Part shown: in pieces, positions 9,748 through 17,051 of the stretch
How positions within the stretch are numbered: the first letter of the stretch is position 1
Layout of the letters: every line of letters starts with the position of its first letter
Origin: Chryseobacterium sp. GVT01B
Lineage (GTDB): Bacteria > Bacteroidota > Bacteroidia > Flavobacteriales > Weeksellaceae
Length of the DNA: 64,000 nt
Assembly: GCF_019970045.1 (NCBI RefSeq)
Contig: NZ_JAHXYI010000001.1
Location: forward strand, 62,001-126,000
Direction: 5' to 3'
Notes under the pieces: generated by a model
Databases searched by the model: none
What the model saw: only the letters and a program-made list of their open reading frames with translations
Told to the model about the DNA's origin: nothing
Made by a program: the position numbers and the translations under genes

Positions 9748-9795
9748 CACAAACGTTTTCATGGATATTTCTATTGAGAATGTTTGTGTTTTTTA
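9748..9795 (+). terminator. Intrinsic terminator of the phosphonate operon
   Basis: CACAAACGTTTTC (9748-9760) pairs with GAGAATGTTTGTG (9776-9788), with 11 of 13 positions Watson-Crick and the rest mostly wobble. A T-run follows at 9789-9794. It lies 38 bp after the hydrolase stop. Confidence 0.7.
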
Positions 9796-9802
9796 CCACC
9801 CC

Positions 9803-9845
9803 GTCAAAAATTCTTTGAATTTTCGACACCCCTCCGGAGGAGGGG
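9803..9845. repeat. Hairpin plus GC-rich palindrome, mobile-repeat-like
   Basis: GTCAAAAATTC (9803-9813) and GAATTTTCGAC (9817-9827) form a hairpin with one mismatch. It is followed by the palindrome CCTCCGGAGG (9831-9840), much more GC-rich than its surroundings. This resembles an intergenic palindromic repeat, but only one copy is present here. Confidence 0.4.
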
Positions 9846-10038
9846 AATATCGTACGTTTGATTGACTATTTATGAAAATCCGAGATTTCCGAATCCTTTA
9901 TGAACTTTGTATTCTCAAAGTTTATCACTTAAAATAAACAGGATTTTATTCGCGTTTGTGACTTTTGTGGTTAAACATTTCATCCTTCCTTTTCAGAACT
10001 TTTTAATTATCAATTAATTAACTTTCAGTTCATGAATT

Positions 10039-10093
10039 TTTACAAATAGTAAACTAATTTTACAATAGTTAAAAATAAATTACTATTTGTAAA
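10039..10093. promoter_or_regulatory. 14-bp inverted repeat upstream of the phosphodiesterase gene
   Basis: TTTACAAATAGTAA at 10039-10052 is perfectly mirrored by TTACTATTTGTAAA at 10080-10093, with a 27-bp spacer. It ends 31 bp before the ATG at 10125. It shares ACAAATAGT with the inverted repeat before the TonB receptor at 3622, so both may bind the same regulator. Confidence 0.45.
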
Positions 10094-10124
10094 CTTTTCT
10101 ACTTTCAAAAAACTCTTTTTCCCT

Positions 10125-11978
10125 ATGAAAACAAAACTATTCTCAATGGCTGTTGCAATGAGCTGCTTTCTTGGAGCTCAGACAAAAAAAGTCCTTTTTA
10201 TCGGAATTGACGGATGTCGTGCAGACGTAATGATGTCTACACCTACGCCCAACATTCAAAACCTCATCAGCCAGTCAATCTATTCTGTTGACGGCCTTTG
10301 CGCCGCCACTACCTGGAGCGGAAACGGCTGGAGTACGATGCTTACCGGAGTATGGCACACCAAACACAATGTTCAGGACAATAATTTTACAAGCCCTAAC
10401 TACGCCAATTACCCCGATTTTATAACAAGAGCGGAAACTTACAATCCGAATTTGAGAACTATTTCCCTGGCCCACTGGGCACCAATCAATGATAAAATCA
10501 TACAGAATGCGGATGTAAAGACTAATCTGGCAACAGATCTTGCAGTAAAAAATGCTGCTGTAATGGCTTTGCAGAATGATAATCCTGATATTCTCTTTGT
10601 AGATTTTGATGATGTAGACCACGCAGGACATTCTTATGGATTCTCATCAAGTGTTCCTCAGTATGTTTCTTCTATTAAAACTACCGACACTTATATAGGA
10701 GAGATTGTCGCAGCAATGAAAAACAGGCCTTCTTATAACAACGAAGATTGGTTGGTCGTTTTGACTACAGATCATGGAGCGGTAGACAGTTCTCATGGTG
10801 GCGGAAACCTTTCTGAAAGAAATATTTTTACAGTGTATTCCAATCCGGGATTTACTCCTCAGCAGATCAGTAAAACGGTGCTGGAATCAAATAAAACCTT
10901 TAATCAGTTGAATTTTCCGGCAGGAACGTATGCAAAACCAGTAAACCAGACTCCTTTTAATTTTGGAGCGAATCAGGATTTTACTGTTGAATTTTGGGTA
11001 AAGCCTAATGCATCTTATTCCAGTGATCCGGTGATGATCAGTAATAAAAACTGGGCTAACGGGAAAAATAAAGGATTTGTTTTCTCAGGATATTCCGGGC
11101 AGACTTTCAAGATGAATATTGGTGACGGAACGAACAGAATTGATCTTGTGGGCGGAAAAGTGGAAACCAATAAATGGAAACATATTGCTGCAAGCTTTGA
11201 CAGAGATGGCCTTGTAACTTTATATGAAGATGGTGTTCCGGTAACTTTTGCTAAAATGAATACCATCGGAAATATTGATTCCGGGCTTCCTTTAACTTTA
11301 AATCAGGATGGAACGAATGCTTATGGGATTAATCTCGCGGCCTCTTATAAAGATGTAAGAATATGGAAATCTGCGCTTCCAAATGATGTGATTGTGAATT
11401 GGGCAAATCAGGATATTACATCTTCGCATCCTTATTATTCTCAACTAATAGCCAATTGGAAATGTAATGGAACTTCAGGAAATACATTGACGGATTCAAG
11501 TCCAAATGCAAATAACATGGCCATTATCGGTTCTCCGACGTATAATGCCAATACTGTCAACAATTTTAAAGTGTTTGATTATACCTCTACAACAAGAGAA
11601 ACAGATCACTTCCCTACTGTATTGAACTGGCTTTGTATTCCGGTACAGTCTTCATGGGGAATTGATGGAACCAACAGAATTCCGGCATGTTCCAAAGAAA
11701 TATTATCAGCAAAAGAGACGAAGGTAACCGTTGAGGATTTTAAAATCTATCCGAACCCTGTTTCAGCTTTCATCGGAATCCAGTACAAGTCTGAGGATAA
11801 AGAAATTAAAGCAGAAATCATTGATAGTAAGGGATCAATTGTTTCCGCTACATCTCTACAGTCTTCAAGAGGATATTACGATGAAAAAATCAATATCGGA
11901 AATCTTCCTTCAGGAGTATATTTTATTAAAATCAACGGAAGCAAAAAGTCACTGACCAAGACTTTCATCAAGAAATAA
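10125..11978 (+). CDS. Secreted type I phosphodiesterase/alkaline phosphatase with LamG domain and T9SS tag
   Basis: Exported enzyme of 617 aa. A signal peptide (about 1-19) is followed by an alkaline-phosphatase-superfamily domain (about 22-255) with metal motif GIDGCRADVM, a nucleophile-region Thr in ATTWSGNGWSTMLTGVWHTKHNV, FVDFDDVDHAGH and TTDHGAVDSSHGG. A LamG/concanavalin-like domain spans about 270-455. The C-terminal T9SS type A sorting domain (about 545-617) begins with FKIYPNPV and ends in FIKK. It would release phosphate or alcohol groups outside the cell or on its surface. Its place beside the phosphonate operon suggests it prepares substrate, for instance from phosphonolipids or phosphodiesters. 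This is inference. Confidence 0.88.
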   Translation: MKTKLFSMAVAMSCFLGAQTKKVLFIGIDGCRADVMMSTPTPNIQNLISQSIYSVDGLCAATTWSGNGWSTMLTGVWHTKHNVQDNNFTSPNYANYPDFITRAETYNPNLRTISLAHWAPINDKIIQNADVKTNLATDLAVKNAAVMALQNDNPDILFVDFDDVDHAGHSYGFSSSVPQYVSSIKTTDTYIGEIVAAMKNRPSYNNEDWLVVLTTDHGAVDSSHGGGNLSERNIFTVYSNPGFTPQQISKTVLESNKTFNQLNFPAGTYAKPVNQTPFNFGANQDFTVEFWVKPNASYSSDPVMISNKNWANGKNKGFVFSGYSGQTFKMNIGDGTNRIDLVGGKVETNKWKHIAASFDRDGLVTLYEDGVPVTFAKMNTIGNIDSGLPLTLNQDGTNAYGINLAASYKDVRIWKSALPNDVIVNWANQDITSSHPYYSQLIANWKCNGTSGNTLTDSSPNANNMAIIGSPTYNANTVNNFKVFDYTSTTRETDHFPTVLNWLCIPVQSSWGIDGTNRIPACSKEILSAKETKVTVEDFKIYPNPVSAFIGIQYKSEDKEIKAEIIDSKGSIVSATSLQSSRGYYDEKINIGNLPSGVYFIKINGSKKSLTKTFIKK

Positions 11979-12006
11979 AACAGTAAAGCAATTAGATTTA
12001 AATTTG

Positions 12007-12050
12007 ATATTAGAACAAGGATATTCCTATCCGAGTTCTAATATTTTTTT
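12007..12050 (+). terminator. Intrinsic terminator after the phosphodiesterase
   Basis: ATATTAGAAC (12007-12016) pairs perfectly with GTTCTAATAT (12035-12044), with an inner GGATA/TATCC stem and a T-run to 12050. It ends 2 bp from the 3' end of the convergent GNAT gene. Confidence 0.75.
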
Positions 12051-12051
12051 G

Positions 12052-12537
12052 TTATATGTCCAGATTCAATTCCATCTGTACATCTACACGGTCATATCCG
12101 GCATCTACAATGGGAACATGTTTAAACCCCAGCTTTTCATAAAGTTTTATCGCAGGAACAAGAACAGAATTTGTTTCCAGGACTACTTTTTCAGCATGCA
12201 GGTTTTTTGCCAGATCTACTAATGCTGTTCCCAGCAAATACCCTATTTTTTTACCCTGAGCTTTAGGACTTACCGCCATCTTTGACAGCTCAAAAGTAAG
12301 AGGGTTATCCTTTCTTTTCACCAATGCACAAGTTCCAACCGCTTCATTATTTAACAGCGCAAAAACAATATGCCCTTCTTTATTTAAAATATGTTCTTCC
12401 GGATTATCCAGCAGTTTATAATCACTGGCTTCCATTACAAAAAATGTTTTGATCCACTCTTCATTCAAAGCCTTGAAAGCTTCTTTATACTGAGGTTCAT
12501 AGGTTACGATTTTTACTTCATTATTATTATCATTCAT
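12052..12537 (-). CDS. GNAT family N-acetyltransferase
   Basis: Small acetyltransferase of 161 aa. The acetyl-CoA-binding motif A is VSPKAQGKKIGYLLGTALVDLA (about 89-110), preceded by the beta-4 segment FELSKMAV, with motif B in VLVPAIKLYEKLGF. The acceptor is unknown. It starts 11 bp after the stop of the MocR-type regulator on the same strand and is probably co-transcribed with it, perhaps as its target. Confidence 0.85.
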   Translation of the reverse strand: MNDNNNEVKIVTYEPQYKEAFKALNEEWIKTFFVMEASDYKLLDNPEEHILNKEGHIVFALLNNEAVGTCALVKRKDNPLTFELSKMAVSPKAQGKKIGYLLGTALVDLAKNLHAEKVVLETNSVLVPAIKLYEKLGFKHVPIVDAGYDRVDVQMELNLDI

Positions 12538-12548
12538 CGCTATAGGGT

Positions 12549-13967
12549 TTATTTAATTCTGTTTTTTATCATTTTTCCCAGTTTTTCAAGGTCACTTTCC
12601 ACTCTATCTGTCCATTCCAGTGCATAGTTCAAACGCATGCAGTTCTGATACTGGTTATATTGTGAAAACATTCTTCCGGGTGCAAAGGTTATTTTCTGTT
12701 CAAAAGCCACATCATAAAGATCTTCTGTACAAATTCTCTTGTCCAGTTCCAGCCAGAGCATGAAACCGCCTTTTGGTTCTGAGATCTTGGTATTGTCCGG
12801 AAAATACTCAATCACGGATTTCTGAATCTGAAGATAATTGGCGTAGAGTTTTTTCCTGAACATTCTCAGATGATGATCGTACCGTCCATGGGCAAGAAAA
12901 TCTGAGATTACATCTGAAAATAATGACGGACTGGAAACGGTCTGCACGAGTTTCTGACGGATAATTCTGTCTTTAAACTTTCCCGGAGCTACCCACCCTG
13001 TCCTAAAACCGGGAGCTAATGTTTTGGAAACGGATCCCACCCACATTACAATTCCTGCTTCATCATAAAATTTACAGGGTTTTGGTCTTCCTGCTCCAAA
13101 ATAAATATTTCCATAGACATCATCTTCAATCAGCGGAACATTTTGTTCAGTAAGCATTTTTACCAATTCTTTTTTGTTCTCATCAGGCATCTGAAATCCT
13201 AACGGATTGTTATAATTGACCACAAAACAGCATGCAGAAAGTTTTGGGAGTACTTTTTTTAAAGCATCCAGATCCACTCCTGTAATAGGATGAGTAGGAA
13301 TTTCTACTGCTTTCAATCCTAATAAATGAATGGCCTGAAGGATTCCAAAATAGACCGGACTTTCCACCGCTACACAATCTCCCGGTTTGGTAACTGCCAT
13401 CAGACAATTATATACTCCATTCATGGCTCCGGACGTAATCACCAGGTCATCTTCTGTAATTTTGCCTTCCATTACCATCGCCCATTTGGCAATTTCACGC
13501 CGAAGCTGTTCACTTCCCTGCACCGATTCGTAATTGACTCCGCTGTCACTTTTCCTCTTCACTACATCAATCATGCATTTTTTCATCTTGGCTACCGGAA
13601 GAAGGCTTTTCCCGGGAATTCCAAGAGCAAACTGCGTTACATCCGTACCGGCAATCGTTCCGAATACTTTATCAAAAAGATCCTGAGGGGTATTTTTCCC
13701 TTCCGAAAGCTTCATTTGGGCTACAGAAGGCAGAGCAAGTTTCCGCTGGGAAGTCTGGCTTACATAATATCCGTATTTAGGGCGTGATTCTACCAGAGAC
13801 CTGCTTTCAAGTTCCATATAAGCCTGTTTGACGGTATTCAGGCTTACGTTGTATAGTTTTTGGGCACTTCTCAGTGAGGGCAGCCTGTCTCCAAACTGGA
13901 GGGTTTCACTTTTGATCTGCTCTGTGACAGAGTTGGCTATTTTAAGGTACAGAACATCTTTCGGCAT
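12549..13967 (-). CDS. MocR-type (GntR-aminotransferase fusion) transcriptional regulator
   Basis: Protein of 472 aa. It has an N-terminal GntR winged helix (about 1-72, including GDRLPSLRSAQKLYNVSLNTVKQAYMELE in two contiguous stretches) and a fold-type I aminotransferase domain (about 105-465). The PLP Lys lies in the motif VGSVSKTLAPGFRTGW, and the aromatic/Asp pocket lies in NNPLGFQMP and EDDVYG. MocR proteins use bound PLP or an amino-acid external aldimine as a signal and often regulate an adjacent gene, here the GNAT gene 11 bp downstream. A plain aminotransferase role cannot be excluded. Confidence 0.9.
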   Translation of the reverse strand: MPKDVLYLKIANSVTEQIKSETLQFGDRLPSLRSAQKLYNVSLNTVKQAYMELESRSLVESRPKYGYYVSQTSQRKLALPSVAQMKLSEGKNTPQDLFDKVFGTIAGTDVTQFALGIPGKSLLPVAKMKKCMIDVVKRKSDSGVNYESVQGSEQLRREIAKWAMVMEGKITEDDLVITSGAMNGVYNCLMAVTKPGDCVAVESPVYFGILQAIHLLGLKAVEIPTHPITGVDLDALKKVLPKLSACCFVVNYNNPLGFQMPDENKKELVKMLTEQNVPLIEDDVYGNIYFGAGRPKPCKFYDEAGIVMWVGSVSKTLAPGFRTGWVAPGKFKDRIIRQKLVQTVSSPSLFSDVISDFLAHGRYDHHLRMFRKKLYANYLQIQKSVIEYFPDNTKISEPKGGFMLWLELDKRICTEDLYDVAFEQKITFAPGRMFSQYNQYQNCMRLNYALEWTDRVESDLEKLGKMIKNRIK

Positions 13968-14008
13968 TGCATTACGGTTTTAAGTAAATGTACAATTTTC
14001 TCATGGCT

Positions 14009-14377
14009 TTATTCAAGATTCAGCCAGCCGGTCATACGCTTTATACTGCTTTTCAGTTGTTCCGGATTCCTGAAATTAGGGGTATTATTATTTTTAAAAT
14101 ATCTTTCAGTATTAGAAAAAAAGTTTCTCTTTTCAGCTTCTGACATTCTGTTTTTATCATATATTCTAAAAGAGATTTCATTCTTTTCATTCACAATAAG
14201 ACTGGCAAAAGCAACGGTCTCAATTTTCTTTTTCACCAACATAAAAGGGAGTCCGAAATTGGAGTCTACTTTCTTTGCTTCCTTCATTTGTAGGAAAATC
14301 TTTTTCAGTTCCGGCATATCCGAAATATAAGCTTCGGCATACTGAATCTGTTCCTGACGTTGAACTATTGTTTCCAT
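14009..14377 (-). CDS. Conserved-looking small protein of unknown function
   Basis: Protein of 122 aa with no signal peptide or membrane segment. It is rich in Lys, Glu and Asn and looks cytoplasmic, mixed alpha/beta. A central stretch FGLPFMLVKKKIETVAFASLIVNEKNEISFRIYDK suggests an antiparallel sheet, and a helix RMSEAEKRNFFSNTERYFK follows. I recognise no family. It is divergent from the XRE regulator at 14583 and 41 bp upstream of the MocR gene on the same strand, so it may be transcribed ahead of it. Confidence 0.6.
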   Translation of the reverse strand: METIVQRQEQIQYAEAYISDMPELKKIFLQMKEAKKVDSNFGLPFMLVKKKIETVAFASLIVNEKNEISFRIYDKNRMSEAEKRNFFSNTERYFKNNNTPNFRNPEQLKSSIKRMTGWLNLE

Positions 14378-14556
14378 AAGTACTCTTCTTGCTTAACAAA
14401 ATTATGGAGTCTTTGAGTTTGGATACAGATACAGAACTATACAATATTGCGGGTACAGATTATATTGTAATGGATGGAATTTTTTATGACAATAGAAGTT
14501 TGCACAGTATATTTTGGATTGCAAATATTTTTATCAATCGTTTATACTACATTCTT

Positions 14557-14564
14557 TATATTTG
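14557..14564 (+). promoter_or_regulatory. -7 promoter element of the XRE/S24-like gene
   Basis: TATATTTG matches TAnnTTTG exactly and lies 18 bp upstream of the ATG at 14583. This supports that start over the upstream in-frame ATG at 14514, which would precede the promoter. Confidence 0.6.
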
Positions 14565-14582
14565 CAAAAAATTTTAGACAAC

Positions 14583-15203
14583 ATGAGCTTCTTTGGAAGT
14601 AATATTAAGAAAATAAGACAATTAAAAGGTCTAAGCCAAAAAGCTTTTGCAGACTTGTTTGATTTAAACAGAGGGGTGATAAGCTCTTATGAGGAAGGAC
14701 GTGCAGAACCAAAAATCGAAACAATACTGAAAGTTGCCAATCATTTCAATCTTAATCTTGATAAATTTCTGACAGAAACCCTACAGGCAGATCAATTGGG
14801 AGGTGTTTCAAATACGGATCAACTTATGCTTTTCCCGGAATTTTCTATCCGGAATCAACAGGAAGTAATAACGGAAAGTAATAGCTCTAATGTATCAGTT
14901 TTGCAAAAAATATTAGCATCCGTTGATTTAATCTATGAATTTACTACAGAAAAGCATCTATTACCACAATATCAATACGGAGATATTATCTTTCTAAATA
15001 AAACCAATCTGAACACAGATCCTATTCATAAAGTACTGGTTTACACAAATGAAAACATTTATTATATAACTGATAATCAAACAATAAACGAAAATATTCA
15101 GGAATACTATAAGATTGTGGGATATGTTTCAACGGCTAACAAGAATATCTTCACGGGTATTTTTGAAAGACTGGAAAATCTTGAGAATAAATTCAAAAGT
15201 TGA
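14583..15203 (+). CDS. XRE-family helix-turn-helix regulator with S24/LexA-like C-terminal region
   Basis: Protein of 206 aa. The helix-turn-helix (about 6-62) includes IRQLKGLSQKAFADLFDLNRGVISSYEEGRAEPKIETILK as contiguous sequence. After a linker, a C-terminal beta-rich part (about 108-190, with QYQYGDIIFLNK and YKIVGYV) resembles the S24/LexA-like sensor fold, though no catalytic Ser-Lys pair is evident. The start at 14583 is chosen because the -7 element lies at 14557. It stands upstream of the ThiF-like gene on the same strand but with 205 bp between them and a separate promoter there, so a regulatory link to the peptide island is possible but unproven. Confidence 0.85.
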   Translation: MSFFGSNIKKIRQLKGLSQKAFADLFDLNRGVISSYEEGRAEPKIETILKVANHFNLNLDKFLTETLQADQLGGVSNTDQLMLFPEFSIRNQQEVITESNSSNVSVLQKILASVDLIYEFTTEKHLLPQYQYGDIIFLNKTNLNTDPIHKVLVYTNENIYYITDNQTINENIQEYYKIVGYVSTANKNIFTGIFERLENLENKFKS

Positions 15204-15346
15204 TGGGTTATATGGTATGTAACCTTTAATAAGTTTTCTAATTGTTTTTAATCACCATCTATTGAATAATAAAATATTGTGATTCATATAAATCCTATAT
15301 TTTATCTATGTTTTGCATGCTTTTATTTTGATTCTCAGACTCAAAA

Positions 15347-15362
15347 CTAAACCATCGTGTAG
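15347..15362 (+). promoter_or_regulatory. LuxR-type box upstream of the ThiF-like gene (degenerate copy)
   Basis: CTAAACCATCGTGTAG matches 11 of 14 arm positions of the palindrome CTACACT-N2-AGTGTAG found near 17000. Its centre (15354.5) is exactly 30.5 bp before the -7 element TATTTTTG. The boxes of the acyltransferase and barrel genes have the same spacing, which makes chance similarity unlikely. Confidence 0.6.
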
Positions 15363-15384
15363 TCAAAATTAGGAGGCATAAACC

Positions 15385-15392
15385 TATTTTTG
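15385..15392 (+). promoter_or_regulatory. -7 promoter element of the ThiF-like gene
   Basis: TATTTTTG fits TAnnTTTG exactly, 17 bp upstream of the ATG at 15409. There is no TTTG at the -33 position. The LuxR-type box covers that region, as expected of an activator-dependent promoter. Confidence 0.65.
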
Positions 15393-15408
15393 TATTAAAA
15401 TAACAGCA

Positions 15409-16155
15409 ATGGAAGCAAAATATTCTCGAAACAGGTTATACGTACAGGAAGAAGAGCAAAAAGCAATTAAGAATTTTTCTATTCTCCTTGCAGGAAGTGG
15501 TATAGGCAGCAATATTGCAGAATGTGCGCTTCGTTTTGGTTTTGAAAATATTACCATTGTGGATGGTGATACTATTGAACAGTCTAATCTGAACCGGCAA
15601 AACTACACCCATCAGGATATTTCTTCCTACAAAGCAGAAACATTATACCATCGGCTGAAAAGCATTAATCCAAAGGCCAATATCCGGTATCGGAGCGAAT
15701 TTATCACACCGGATAACGTTCATGAAATCATTGGTGATCATGATATTGCTATCAACGCCCTGGATTTTTCAAGTAATATTCCTGTGGTATTTGACAGAAT
15801 ATGCCAGGAAAAAGGAATGCATGTTCTGCATCCTTATAATCTCGGGTGGGGAGGTTTAGTGGCAGTAATAGAACCTAATGGGCTTGCACTTGACATCCTT
15901 TCTGATGATAATTTCAATGAGCTCAAAATGGTAGAATACATCGCCGGTTATCTGCGATTTTGGAGAACTCCCAATGAGTGGCTTGAAAATATTATAGACG
16001 ATTATAAGAAGGAAAAAGAAAATCTTCCTCCTCCCCAATTGGCCATTGCTTCATGGATCGTTGCGGGAATGTGTACACACGTAATGTTCAAAATAGCCAC
16101 CGGAAAACCCCATAAAACTTTCCCACAGTTTTATATGAATGCGATTTCCGAATAG
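15409..16155 (+). CDS. ThiF/HesA-family E1-like adenylyltransferase
   Basis: Rossmann-fold enzyme of 248 aa. The nucleotide loop is LLAGSGIGSNIAECALRFG (about 27-45), then IVDGDTIEQSNLNRQ with the catalytic Asp, Asn and Arg of the E1 superfamily (about 51-65), and the DIAINALDFSSN region (about 113-124). It lacks the paired CxxC zinc motifs and the rhodanese domain of MoeB/ThiF. Members adenylate a C-terminal carboxylate of a small protein or peptide. Its promoter has a LuxR-type box, which ties it to the acyltransferase and lanthipeptide genes downstream. Its substrate there is unknown, and peptide or acyl-amino-acid activation is a guess. Confidence 0.85.
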   Translation: MEAKYSRNRLYVQEEEQKAIKNFSILLAGSGIGSNIAECALRFGFENITIVDGDTIEQSNLNRQNYTHQDISSYKAETLYHRLKSINPKANIRYRSEFITPDNVHEIIGDHDIAINALDFSSNIPVVFDRICQEKGMHVLHPYNLGWGGLVAVIEPNGLALDILSDDNFNELKMVEYIAGYLRFWRTPNEWLENIIDDYKKEKENLPPPQLAIASWIVAGMCTHVMFKIATGKPHKTFPQFYMNAISE

Positions 16156-16167
16156 CTACCTGTGCGT

Positions 16168-16926
16168 TTAAATCAACTTGTAATTTGTCGCATAGGATAA
16201 TGCTTCAGTAATATTACTTACGCCCATTTTATCAAATAGCTTTCTTCTGTGGAATTTTACCGTATCACCTGTTACGTAAATCTTATCTGCAATTTCATTG
16301 ATGGTAAGTCCCTGGGCATATAATCTTAATATCTCGGCTTCTCTTTCTGAGAGCTTCACTTTTTCCTCTTTTATCCATCTGTTGTCTTTCAGATCATAGT
16401 TCCAGATTTCATCTGTTCCCTGCTTTACAATAGAAATATTTCCGGATGCATGGTTGTGGGACAATGATACAATACACATGGCCTTCCACATTTTACCCTC
16501 TGAAGATAAGAAAAGAGGAGTGAGCTTGTGGTTGATAAGGATGGTATTTTTACTTTCATTGACTAAATGAAAATCATAAGAAATTGTATAGAGCTTTCGC
16601 TCATGTACGGGCAGATTCTCATAGAATTCAAATCCTACTTCATTGATTTTAAACAGCAAATCCAGGTCTTCTTTTTTCACATGCCTGAAATAGAAGGCAT
16701 AGCCCATTGTTTCTACCTCTTTGGGAGTATGATCACAAAGGAATAAAGGATTATCCGAGACATATTCAAAATTCTGTTTCTGATAATCTATAACATACAA
16801 ACTCATATAAGTGATCCTGGCAAATGCTTTAATCACTTCAAGATAATCAGAGGTCTGGTTATTCTCTGATTCTGAGATTGTATCAATACTGTTTTTATTT
16901 GAAAAGAATTTTCCAATCTCTTCCAT
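16168..16926 (-). CDS. PAS-LuxR transcriptional regulator of the peptide island
   Basis: Protein of 252 aa. An N-terminal PAS-like sensor region (about 30-150, with YVIDYQKQNFEYVSDNP and FYFRHVKKEDLDLLF) precedes a C-terminal LuxR helix-turn-helix (about 188-248). The latter includes LSEREAEILRLYAQGLTINEIA and VKFHRRKLFDKMGV. It lacks the classical acyl-homoserine-lactone-binding domain. It is divergent from the LuxI/FeeM-like gene, with two perfect palindromes in the 125-bp gap, and is the natural candidate to bind them. It may sense the acyl product or a bound cofactor through the PAS fold. This is inference. Its 3' end faces the ThiF-like gene 12 bp away. Confidence 0.87.
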   Translation of the reverse strand: MEEIGKFFSNKNSIDTISESENNQTSDYLEVIKAFARITYMSLYVIDYQKQNFEYVSDNPLFLCDHTPKEVETMGYAFYFRHVKKEDLDLLFKINEVGFEFYENLPVHERKLYTISYDFHLVNESKNTILINHKLTPLFLSSEGKMWKAMCIVSLSHNHASGNISIVKQGTDEIWNYDLKDNRWIKEEKVKLSEREAEILRLYAQGLTINEIADKIYVTGDTVKFHRRKLFDKMGVSNITEALSYATNYKLI

Positions 16927-16958
16927 AGTTAAGTTTTTAAGGTACAGTTTTTAGGTTA

Positions 16959-16974
16959 CTACACTTTAGTGTAG
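16959..16974. promoter_or_regulatory. LuxR-type palindrome 1
   Basis: CTACACTTTAGTGTAG has perfect 7-bp arms around a TT spacer. It lies in the divergent gap, 28 bp (centre to centre) from palindrome 2 and 33 bp before the regulator start, so it could serve either gene. Confidence 0.85.
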
Positions 16975-16986
16975 ACTTTAAGGAAT

Positions 16987-17002
16987 CTACACTAAAGTGT
17001 AG
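16987..17002. promoter_or_regulatory. LuxR-type palindrome 2
   Basis: CTACACTAAAGTGTAG has perfect 7-bp arms. Its centre (16994.5) is 30.5 bp before the -7-like element at 17025 of the acyltransferase gene. This puts it near -42 from the expected start of transcription, the classical position of LuxR-type activators. Confidence 0.85.
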
Positions 17003-17024
17003 CATATCCCACTATTCAGTGTAA

Positions 17025-17032
17025 TAATTTTA
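17025..17032 (+). promoter_or_regulatory. -7-like promoter element of the acyltransferase gene
   Basis: TAATTTTA differs from TAnnTTTG only at the last base and is 19 bp upstream of the ATG at 17052. It is at the same distance from palindrome 2 as the -7 elements of the other two box-linked genes. Confidence 0.55.
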
Positions 17033-17051
17033 CTATAAAGATAAAAAAAAT

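Larger units (their letters stand above)
9711..10124. other. Intergenic region with terminator, repeat element and inverted repeats
   Basis: These 414 bases hold no gene. They contain the operon terminator (9748-9795), a hairpin/GC-rich repeat (9803-9845) and a 14-bp inverted repeat (10039-10093) before the next gene. A TTTGTGACTTTTGTGGTTAA phrase near 9955-9976 looks like an intergenic repeat common in flavobacteria (from memory). Confidence 0.55.

Noticed and set aside
12052..14377. Extending the peptide island left to the GNAT, MocR and 122-aa genes
   Set aside because: They are on the opposite strand, have no LuxR-type box, and have ordinary metabolic or unknown assignments.
16168..16926. 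Classical acyl-homoserine-lactone receptor of the LuxR type
   Set aside because: The N-terminal part looks PAS-like and I do not see the autoinducer-binding domain residues. The ligand is therefore left open.
16937..16944. TACCTTAA on the minus strand as a box-driven promoter for the PAS-LuxR gene
   Set aside because: The match to TAnnTTTG is poor, and the distance to palindrome 1 is 22.5 bp and not the 30.5 bp of the other promoters. Regulation of this gene by the boxes is possible but not supported.
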